This document shows, in pieces, positions 31,754 through 40,745 of a DNA stretch of 64,000 bases. Made by a program: the position numbers and the translations under genes. The notes under the pieces were generated by a model. That model searched no databases. It saw only the letters and a list, made by a program, of their open reading frames with translations, and was not told the DNA's origin. Source of the stretch: Fusarium oxysporum f. sp. lycopersici 4287 (taxonomy: Eukaryota > Ascomycota > Sordariomycetes > Hypocreales > Nectriaceae); assembly GCF_000149955.1 (NCBI RefSeq), contig NW_017264846.1, forward strand, positions 436,265 to 500,264, in the 5' to 3' direction. Within the stretch, counting starts at the first letter, position 1. Each line of letters begins with the position of its first letter.

Positions 31754-32639
31754 AGAGCTTTGCACTGGGCTGGATTGGTTCCTTGCGCCATGTCAGAGTG
31801 AGAGCCGGAGGAAGATACTAGAGGGGTGAAACAGCGGATTGATGCTGGCTAAGAAGCGGCCAATACCGAAAAGGATAGTGTAAAGATTAAGTAACCAAAG
31901 ACAATACTATTTACAAATATAGGAGTAGACAATACGGTAACTCACAAGCCAGGTGAACAATAGTTGCAATATCCATCCCACGGCTGATCGACAAGCCGTA
32001 GATTGCCTAGAGAACGCAACAGTTCAAGCGGATAGTTAGCCATCATAAGTAAACCCCATAAGGCTGTGCTTCTGTACTTACAGTAGACTAAAATTATGAC
32101 TATTATGATTAGTGGTCTTGCGGTTGTCATTATTCTGAGAACTGCTGGTGGTGGTCTCGTGATTATTATCGACATATACCTGTCATATATAGTCCTACGG
32201 GTACCTGTCATGTCATTACCGTACGTGTTGTTGATACATGTTGTAGTGGGTTAATCGAAAATCACTGAAGATCCTGTTGCCAAATCTTCGTAATCATGGC
32301 ACCGGTGGTAGAAGCTGAGTTGAAAAGTAGCTGGCTATCCCACGCACCAAGGAGATACAATCAGAGAAAAGGCCTGGTAGAATAGTCAGGTTTTCAGAAT
32401 AAAACAGCACTTTTGGAAAAGAGAAATAAAACGAAGGTGGAGTTTGCGAGATGATGGAGACTTGGATGGTCGTTTGTTATTCAGTGCTAGTGATCAAAGA
32501 GTAAGGTTCTTGGTTTTATTTAATCATCATTAACAAGGCTATAGGAATAGATCATGAAAGTGGCTTTTGGCGGACTTTAGGGGTAAGAGTGTATAATATG
32601 GCAATAGGCAAAGGGTCTGAAAGGAAAGGGCTAAGTTGA
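31754..32639. other. Intergenic; no gene seen
   Basis: AT-rich, with scattered short frames only. Confidence 0.3.
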
Positions 32640-32945
32640 TTGCTTACCTGTCAGCCCCTCGTTTCTGATTTAGACCTTACTGGTTCTATTCTTTCAACGC
32701 ACCCCTGCAACACCATCTACGACGTGCTTATCGAGCAAACAAAGCAATATCTCTTGACCGTCTCGCTTGCATCGATTGCAGGCAGCGCTTGCTTCGTCAT
32801 ATTTGCCAACCGCATCCCTCGACGTCAGTGGCTCACGGCATCCTTCCTCGTTCTAGCTGGGTTCTTCGTCATCACTGGATGCGTCTACTATGGCTTCAAT
32901 CAACAAAAAGGTGCCCGTTTTAAATATACCAGATACTCCATCTAA
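32640..32945 (+). pseudogene. Fragment of a major-facilitator (MFS) transporter
   Basis: About 100 codons. The middle reads as two membrane helices separated by a basic loop: LLTVSLASIAGSACFVIFA, then NRIPRRQWLTASFLVLAGFF and VITGCVYYGF. The R-x-P-R-R-x-x loop between helices is typical of MFS families such as phosphate or sugar transporters. Neither the N-terminal nor the later helices are found nearby. An old-yellow-enzyme fragment begins 29 bp away on the other strand, so two unrelated gene pieces abut here. Confidence 0.45.
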
Positions 32946-32974
32946 TTATGAATTACTAAACTAGTTTCGCCGAA

Positions 32975-33241
32975 TCACCTACCGAAGAAAACCGCAGCAG
33001 CACCTTTGAGTGCGAATTGGCCTAAATGAACGAGATGGAAGTCTGTTGCGCAGCCATCTTGGCTCGTTGAGTACATGCCCATAGGAGAGACTCCAATGCG
33101 GTTATGAAGCTCGATACCGCGGATGCGTAGGGGTTTGAAGAGAGTTGGGGCCGAGTCCCTCTTGGTCGCAGAGCCAGCGGGTGGCTGTTGAGCTGGGGTA
33201 AAGAAGGAGACGCCAGCGGCGGGTTTGTTGCAGATGGCCAT
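32975..33241 (-). pseudogene. N-terminal fragment of an Old Yellow Enzyme-like NADH:flavin oxidoreductase
   Basis: 88 codons from ATG 33241. TLFKPLRIRGIELHNRIGVS, PMGMYSTSQDG and FHLVHLGQFALKGAA match the first beta-alpha unit and the FMN-binding start of YqjM-type OYEs, which reduce activated alkenes. The reading frame ends right after GAAAVFFG, where the family would continue toward its catalytic His/Asn region. The start and the first 80 residues look unmutated, so truncation by rearrangement is more likely than gradual decay. Confidence 0.7.
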
Positions 33242-33503
33242 GATTGTTGAACGATACGAAATGTGTGGCCGACTCGACTATTTTTATACGTGGTTATCGG
33301 CAAGGATCTACGATTGAATTTGTAATCGGCCTGCCTTCCACTGTAGGCCGTTGAGTCATTCCTGAAGCATAGACACAGTCTCGGGTTCCTCTTCCGCTAC
33401 CCTAGGCTTTCCTAGGTTTCTAACAGTCAATACAATGAATAAATACTGCCGAGACAGTTGATTTATAATATAAGGTTATTAGTAAGGTTTTAGTAGAATC
33501 TTT
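33242..33503. other. Short spacer
   Basis: Would hold the promoter of the OYE fragment; nothing else recognised. Confidence 0.3.
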
Positions 33504-35718
33504 TACCATCCAGGACCACCTAACGCATAACCCCACCTAATGCATAACTAAAATTTCGCTCCTCCCATACAAAATCCAAATTTTCAATTGCATTGTATTC
33601 GGCCAGGCATGAAGATACTCGCGAACGAAGACCTGCACTATATTACTTTTTCCATTAAATTCTTATATCGGCTTGAATTTTTCCCGTTCCGTCCTGTAGC
33701 CTGGTTCTCTAGCCCTTTGAATTTTGTCGCATTTCACCTCATGTACCCTAGGCGACTCCATCCACTCAAGCCGAACTTTTACCTAATTTACTCGCCGCAA
33801 CTCCTTCCGTAATGGTTCGCCGTAACTATACCGAAGATGACGTAGCTGAGGCTATATTCGACACCACCGATAGAGGCCTCTCACAGAATGAGGCGGCCCA
33901 GAAACGTGGAGTACCTCAGTGGACCATTTCGAGACGACTTTCCGGTCAAGCAAGCAGGAATGAACGTATCCAGGCCCACCAGCGTATTCCAAAGAGCCAG
34001 GACGAGACGCTTGTTCGTTGGGTGCTGCGACAAGAGTCTCTGGGCTATGCTCCCTCGCACAGCCAGCTCCGCGCCTGTGTCGAGGCCATCCTCAAACAAC
34101 AAGGCGATAACAAACCTTTAGGCAAGCACTGGACCACCAGGTTCGTCAAACGTCACCCAAAACTATCTACCAAGATTGGAAAACGTCAAGAAGCCGCCAG
34201 GTTTGACGGCTTTACTCCGAAAGCGGTCAATTGGTACTTCGATATCCGGGAGAACGAGTACGGCTGGATCAAGCCTGAGAACACAGTTAACGTGGACGAG
34301 GGCGGTATAATGGCGGGTTTCGGTAAGTCTTCTGCAAGTACTCTGTAGGCTTTTATAGGGCATAACTAATTGGTTGTCCATGAGGCCTGGACAGCCTCGT
34401 GATCGGGAGCTCTGACCCGAAGAAGAAGGCGATGTTGAAACGCGTCCAGTCGCGCACTTGGACCTCATTTATTGAGGCTGTCACCGCAACCGGTCGCGCT
34501 TTAAAACTAGGAATTATCTTTAAAGGAAAAGAGCTGCAGAAGCAGTGGTTCCTTAACGAATTCGAATTAATAGCGGACTGGCACTACATCACATCACCGA
34601 ACGGCTGGACAGACAATCATAATGCTCTCGAGTGGTTGAAGGGCGTTTATCTACCACAAACGGAGCCTCGTGATGCATCGGATGCGATACTTATTATCCT
34701 TGACGGTCACGGGAGCCATACGCAGGTGAGAATTTCGGTGTTTTCGCCGCTGAGTCACCCGCTATAGGGTCGCTGACGAGCAGTCAGGACGAGTGGATGG
34801 CTTACGTGCTTTCTGAACAACGTCTACTGCTGTTACTTACCAGCACATTGTTCCCATGGTCTGCAGCCATTAGATAATGGGATTTTTAATGTCATCAGAG
34901 GTGCGTACCGGAAAGAACTCCAAAAGCTGCCTAGTTTGACCGATTCTGCGCCGGTTGACAAAGTCAACTTTATCCGGGCATACGCGAAAGCCAGGGAGGC
35001 GGGCATGAGGAAAGATATTATCTTATCCGGCTGGAGGTTTACTGAAAATTGGCCAATAAATCAGTACAAAGCTCTAGCACATCCAGAAATTCAGCCAGAC
35101 AAAGAAAAACTGCTGGAAGAGTTAAAGACGCCAAGCCCTCCTCAACTGCACTCAGATGATACGCCGAAAACGAGTCGGCAAGTGAGGGAAATGGCCAAAC
35201 ACCGAAGCCGTCCGACCAAGCGGAAGTACAGTAAGATCGCAAAGGGGTTGGAAGCTTTAGAGATGAAGGTGGCCGTTCAGAATGCGCGGATTACTGGTTT
35301 CGAGGAGCAGATGGCTCAGCTGCGGCGAGGGAAGAAAAGAAAGGCGGTACCAAACCCGAACCGACGATCCATGGCTCTGGCGGAGGCTCTAGTGGCTGGA
35401 GAATCTCTTCATGACTCAAAGGAGGCAGAAATAGAGGTGGATGTGGATGAGGAGGTCGAGTCGGTGATTGAGGTGGGTGTCAGGTCAGAGGACGAAAGTG
35501 ATGACTTTATGGTCGTAACAAAGCACTGCCAGCGCACACGCAGCGGTCAGGAGGTCAAAAAGCCACGCACAGAGTAAAAATTGATCAATTTTATAGAGTT
35601 TCTCTTCAAAGCTTCGCTTTTTAATTGACGACCTGGTGTTTTGTGCACGCATCAAAATTTGGATTTTATGTGGGCGGAGCAAAATTTTGGTTATCCATTA
35701 AGGTGGACCTGGATGGTA
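33504..35718 (+). mobile_element. Pogo-like transposon (copy B) with TA-flanked inverted repeats
   Basis: The left end after TA at 33504-33505 reads CCATCCAGGACCACCTAACG; the right end before TA at 35717-35718, reverse complemented, reads CCATCCAGGTCCACCTTAAT. Similarity continues inside as a second block around AAAATTTCGCTCCTCCCA (left) and AAAATTTTGCTCCGCCCA (right). Full length is about 2.2 kb including the transposase gene. Same family as RIP-damaged copy A at 24.5-27.9 kb. Confidence 0.85.
33812..35577 (+). pseudogene. Pogo-like DDE_1 transposase, two introns and one frameshift (copy B)
   Basis: Exon 1 33812-34322: psq HTH (YTEDDVAEAIFDTTDRGLS), CENP-B-like HTH (GKHWTTRFVKRHPKLS), first catalytic Asp in VNVDEGGIMAGFG. 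Intron 34323-34384 (GTAAGT donor) rejoins exactly as FGLDSLVIGSSD. Exon 2 ends with the second Asp in IILDGHGSHTQ. A GTGAGA donor at 34726 and acceptor at 34787 resume DEWMA, but one extra base near 34795-34807 then shifts the frame to CFLNNVYCCYLPAH and the third Asp in GLQPLDNGIFN. The tail (to 35577) is coiled-coil and acidic, with RRGKKRKAVPN as possible NLS. Relatively little RIP damage compared with copy A. The frameshift probably inactivates it. Confidence 0.82.
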
Positions 35719-36151
35719 CGGAGCATACGCAGAGGGTGTTAGAAAGCGATGAGGAGTGCGACGACAAGGAAACGATTTCGGGGCCTGACTGTATTTGGCT
35801 TAAACATGGCGCTAAGGCCTTGCAGGATAATGTTGTTGTCAAGAACCGTAGAATGCTGAGCCCAAGATAAGACGAGGAAAAGACGTTTGGCAACGAAGTC
35901 TAATATCTATTATGTGTGCACTTATGAAGCGCATGATCAAGCTACGGAACCGCAGAGCCTCTTATAATCCTGTAATCCTGTACTCTGTGACGACTTATTG
36001 TTGTCTCCTTTTCCCAAGAGTTGTCTTTCTCTGAGCGGCCTTTCCATTTTACCAGGTACTCGACCTGCCTTCGTCTCGTCCTTTTACTCAGTAGCTCTAC
36101 CCCCTTATGATTTCCTCCATCGTCAGAAACCCTTTTGTCAAACTGGTTGAC
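35719..36151. other. Intergenic; no gene seen
   Basis: Between the transposon and the stop of the C2H2/chromo gene. No motif recognised. Confidence 0.3.
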
Positions 36152-37721
36152 CTAATCAATGCTAATATCCTTTCTCTTCTCCCACGCATTTGCGTCGTCT
36201 AGAAAGCCTTGCCATTTCATAAGATGCAGAATCAGCCTTCCTTGCTTCCACTTAACCAATAATTGATCCACTTCCCACATAACTCCACCGGGGTCTAATG
36301 CTGTAGGTTGGCCAATCTCACTAGCTGAGACCCTGTTCTGGCGCGATGAAGACGCATATCCATCTTTAGTCCTCAGATCTTCCTCGCAGTTCTGGTCAAT
36401 GTAAAGCTGTGGATCGACGATATCTGAGTTCTCTGAGGTCGACAGAATGAATTGAAGCCTTTTACTTGCTTCGTATGCATTGCCGAAGTTATCGTCGTTG
36501 CTTTCGTCAAGTTGAGCTCTTGATGTGTCCGCTTTGACAATCGAGGCAGGCTGCAGGAGGCCTGATGCCTCGTTGGAACTAAGATGCTTAGAGTCGGCCA
36601 TGTCGTCAATGCTATAAGGAGATAGCAGAGAAGGGTATGAAGTACCGCCCCTTTGAGGAACTGATTCAATCCCAGTGGAAGATGATGTAGCCAAATCATG
36701 TGTTCCTGACAAGGCTGTGACGTCTTGAGGTGGTTGTTGGCCTGCCTCTTTGTCTTGACCAGAACTGATCGCCGGGTTACTCCGCAAGTGAGGATGTAGA
36801 CTTTTATCATTCACTTGAGTTGATGAGAGCATATAGGGAAAGCTGGTTGAAGACGGCGAGGATTGGACATCTGAGCGAGACCTCCCGTCATTTTCATGCC
36901 CGATCTTCTCATTCTCGGTAAGTTCCGATAAAGACGAAAAATCGTCCTCCACGAGACCGTCACTTCTTGGTAGACTCTCAGATGACACCCAATTAACAAA
37001 CGTAAGGTGACTGCAACTTCCGTAGAGTACCGGCTTCACCTGTCTGTCAATTGAGGATTGGGCACAGTGTCGCTCGAAGGGCGAGGACATCGTGTCACCG
37101 CTTAGGCCGTCTTCATCGAGTGTTTTGTGCTTCTTTATGGGCTTCCCAGAAGTGCTATGAATGTCCGCTAAGTGTAGCCACAGATCCTCAGGGGACGTTG
37201 ATACTACCGGACATTCTGGGTGCGGACACTGTAACTGAGAGTGGTTAAACTGAGATTTGATGAAGGCCGAAACACAAACGGAAGCATGTCGCTGCCGACC
37301 GCTTTGGTCCCAGAATTGTTGTAAGCGATGGTTTGCGGAATACTCATGGCTTCCCAGATGAACATGGCAATAGCCAGGACAAGCAATTGCGTTACGTGAA
37401 ATAATCGGATCACATGGAAATGGCGACTGTTGGTTTGCGATGTGATCTTGGCAGTGCATAGTCCATTCCGATTCGCCCTTCACCCAGCGATTGCAAACAG
37501 AACAGAATTGGACAAAGGGACTTTGCTTGCTGTGATGTTCTTCCCAGCAATGGAAGGCATGCTTCCATCTTGCCAGATTTCGAAGCGGAATACTAGAATG
37601 ATAGGAAAACTGTGTAAGTTTTCAAGATTTTCAGTCACGCGCTAGTGGTAGGGATTTGTTACCTTTCCATGTCCTGCGCACAGCCGAGGACTGCACAAAT
37701 ACCGTCTACTGGACGTAGCAT
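36152..37721 (-). CDS. C2H2 zinc-finger and chromo-like protein, probable chromatin factor
   Basis: Two exons: 37663-37721 and 36152-37592, with a 70-nt GT-AG intron (37593-37662) that keeps frame; about 499 aa starting MLRPVDGICAVLGCAQDMES. After it come a Cys/His-rich zone (FCSVCNRWV, then HCQDH) and a C2H2-like finger CPHPECPVVSTSPEDLWLHL. A long Ser-rich acidic linker follows. The last 45 residues (MWEVDQLLVKWKQGRLILHL then KWQGFLDDANAWEK) look like a chromodomain, with aromatic positions W/W/W. Such fusions occur in many filamentous fungi, sometimes as expanded families. Same-frame coding-like sequence (ALQDLIFLGKSPCHIAYQI) continues upstream but reaches a TGA near 37797-37799, so the true start may have been lost and this ATG may be secondary. 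Confidence 0.65.
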
Positions 37722-38715
37722 GATCTGATATGCGATATGACAGGGACTCTTCCCTAGAAAGATGAGATCTTGTAGCGCGGAGCGCCCCTCAGGGTTTCAT
37801 AAAGGCGCTGTTGAGACAGGGTTTGAGAAAGACGGGTGCGTTCCGGTAAGAAGTGCATGGTACGAGCAGTATTCCAAGACTTGCTTTTTCTGTATCTCCC
37901 GTAGCTTGGCGGCCACCAATTGCCTTCTGTTGGTAACACATCTGTATCTAGGGACATTCATTATTTCTTCCAATCATTGTTCTCACCATTGACCCACCCA
38001 AATCATTGTGACCATCATGATATCAGTATGTGATTACAAATGCGGACGAAACCATCTATACGAGTAGTAAATGCAGTTACACTGTGTTCCTTCTGATTGC
38101 CAAGCGTCACAATGCAGGATTGGCTTGTCGGTTGCGTGTTCTTGCAGCTACTGTAGTGTTACCAGGCCAACATAAGCTGCCGGGCGTAATAAATTGTATT
38201 ATATTGTAGTGTTACTTGGTACCCCAATTTATACTCCTCGTACCTGAATCGGCGGGAATAGAGCAAACAACCCTCAATTACGGCTGTTAGCCGCCAATGA
38301 CTCAATATTATAACTCTGGCGCTTTAAGGCCTCCGTGAAGGGCCTTCAACGTTTTGTCGGAACAGGCTGGCTTTCTTCTAAATCTTAATTCCACACCTCT
38401 CGATTATCTCTCGACAACAACTCTCTGGCGGCCAATACCGTTTGCCACATGACATGGCAACTCGTCAGACACATGGACTGGATGTAACGAAAACACCGAT
38501 AAATAACACTATTGCGTAATGATGACGTTGGATGCAGAAATCCACCAGTCGCCACAAAAGTATGTACAGTACACCACGGTTCGCTTTGCATTTTCGTTTT
38601 TATCTAAGCGGCAAAATCATTTAGTTATGCCTACTACATAACGGTTACAAATTGAAGTAACCTAATGTACAACATCCATCGTATTTTCAATCTATCACTC
38701 CTATTCTACTGCAAA
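37722..38715. other. Upstream remnant of the C2H2/chromo gene, then spacer
   Basis: Minus-strand frame from about 37930 to 37800 (RQLVAAKLREIQKKQVLEYC then SYHALLTGTHPS) appears to belong to the same gene beyond a TGA. From 38000 to 38715 no gene or repeat was recognised. Confidence 0.35.
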
Positions 38716-39031
38716 ATGGGGCAGCAGAATCTGGTGTTGCACCTAAAGTTATTTTCTGTTCTTCTCCGTCTCGGCGAGCTTGCCTCCGCTATGATCGTCC
38801 TAGGGATTCTCTCACGTTTTGTTTACCTTATCGACATCGCAAAGGCGAATATCGATGGACGTATCATCTATGGCATCGTCGTCACGTGTCTCGGTATTAT
38901 CTACTCCGTCTTTTTCTGTACGCCATTTAGGGAACATGTTCTTGGGCTTTCCCTTTGACTTCGTATTGTTTGTGATGTGGCTCGTGGTATACTGCTTGTT
39001 TCAAACGGCATGGTGCTCCCCCCCTAGCTAA
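38716..39031 (+). pseudogene. MARVEL-like membrane protein fragment with a frameshift
   Basis: ATG 38716, MGQQNLVLHLKLFSVLLRLG, then ELASAMIVLGILSRFVYLI (helix 1), GRIIYGIVVTCLGIIYSVFF (helix 2), CTPFREHVLGL. Here the frame shifts by one: FPFDFVLFVMWLVVYCLFQT (helix 3) is in another frame and ends at 39031. Fungal MARVEL/Nce102-type proteins have four helices, so the end is missing. Probably a broken paralog. Confidence 0.55.
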
Positions 39032-39044
39032 GATCACCTACTAA

Positions 39045-39622
39045 TCATCCACAACATTCAATTTTCATAGGGAACGGGTAGTCACACTTGCTTTGCGCGT
39101 TGGTATAACAACTATTAGGGCTACCGGTACTATTGGGGTCGTTTCGTCGGGCCCGTTGTAAGCAGAGGTTCAACTCAAACAAACCAAGAATTGAGTCATC
39201 GAATTGCCAAAGGGTTCGTAGAAAGCCACTGGACGTAGAGAAGATGAACTTTACCATTGTGAAGTTCTGCATATAGAGACTTCCCACAAGCCAGTTACCC
39301 CCAGAAAGGGCCACTAAGGTACGTTGTAGCCTGGAGAATACCGCCCAGATGGCCGTCCGTGGAACCCATGGGTTCGATTATCGAAAGCGGCAATGGCACC
39401 AGCCCCATTCATAATGGCTCTATAACCTCCGCCCGAGATGGCAATACCGATTCGTGGCAACGCGCTGCCATTCCTCACGATGCCATTCGCATACGCGTTA
39501 GTGTCTATATCGCCAATCTTGGCTCGGGTAAGGACGTCCTTTAACGCTGAGATGGTGTTATTGCCACGAAGCTCTAGCCATGCTGTTTCATCAGTTAGCA
39601 ATGTCGTTGCCTGCGATTCCAT
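39045..39622 (-). pseudogene. Lysophospholipase/phospholipase B fragment with frameshifts
   Basis: Minus strand. ETAWLELRGNNTISALKDVL, then LPRIGIAISGGGYRAIMNGA and GAIAAFDNRTHG belong to the PLA2_B (lysophospholipase) catalytic domain. Next comes GHLGGILQATTYLSG in a second frame and ALSGGNWLVGSLYMQNFT in a third, so at least two indels lie between about 39390 and 39310. The nucleophile motif region G-L-S-G-G is retained as ALSGG. The N-terminal secretion signal and the C-terminal half are absent. A secreted phospholipid-degrading enzyme in origin; not functional now. Confidence 0.75.
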
Positions 39623-40745
39623 CCTGTACTACGAAGTCACGTGTTCAGTTGAGGTTCACTCTTGATTGTGGAGTATTAACTTACTGGCAGGCGAGGCCAT
39701 TAGCACTGCCAGTTGGATCAATTGACCGCAAGACAACATTACGCACTGCTGAAGAGGAGCCTAGCACACTTCGATTTCCGCTAACTTCTTGTATTCAGTG
39801 GGCAATGTTAAGGGCAACATTAGATTTGACAAGACAAACAAAACGATGATAGCGTTGGACGGTGAGTAGCCCTCAGTCCTCCTCATGGCTGAAATGATAT
39901 TTGGGTCCTATGCATGCTACCAAAGCCAAGGTTCGTCGTCCCCCAACGACGTTTTGTCATAGTTACGCATTTGTCTCTAGGCTTGCCATGCACACTGTTT
40001 TAGGCTTGATACTACATACACCATTTCAATACCCGAGAAGGCTCATTTTCCAATCAAGTTGGGGCCGTCAGACCAAGCCATCTGAACTAACCAAATGTGG
40101 GTAATATGCTAGAGTTCCAGTGGATTCATTCAGCCAACAACAAACACCTCGTATCATACCGTATCACATGTAAATTTTCAGCTGCCGCACAAGGACAAAG
40201 GGAATGCTAACGGTGGTAAAGCCACCTACTGGAGCTTCAGCACACTCCAAGAACACCATCTGGCCTTGAATCTGCCTTTTGACCTGGTTCTTTTAGAGTT
40301 ATTAAAGACTCGCAGGTGCCACCCTATTGCCGAAAGCGGTCAAGTCACCGCATACAAAGACATTGACAGCATGACTGACCCGACCGCCCAAAATATTGAC
40401 TGGGATCTCAGGGTTGCACGAGAGGAGTCAAATTTGTTTACCGCAACATATGGAGCCGGGGCACAGGGCGTGCTGAGCTAAGGCAGTCTATCTCCACATT
40501 AATTACAAAATGTTATTGTCTGCGAAAAGATTCGGCATTCGCGACACGAAATTAGACTTCCCCCTCGACACGCAATTCCTGCAAACGCGTCAATAGACCA
40601 CCACACACTATCCAGCATATCATCGGCACAGTCTCAGGACCAGAAGTCAGAAAAGAATGTAACCAAGATTTAACGTTGTAGGCCCTATGAGGCGTATCCT
40701 CCCAAGCGGGGACAAAATCATTCATTCATTCATTCTACCTCGCAG
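39623..40745. other. Intergenic; no supported gene
   Basis: A 71-codon plus-strand frame (40266-40481) preceded by in-frame sequence has a coding-like look (FDLVLLELLKTRRCHPI) but no family was recognised and no second exon was found. The repeated tetramer ATTC occurs at about 40722-40736. Confidence 0.3.

Noticed and set aside
40266..40481. Plus-strand frame with coding-like residues
   Set aside because: No recognised family, no start context and no second exon; left as intergenic.
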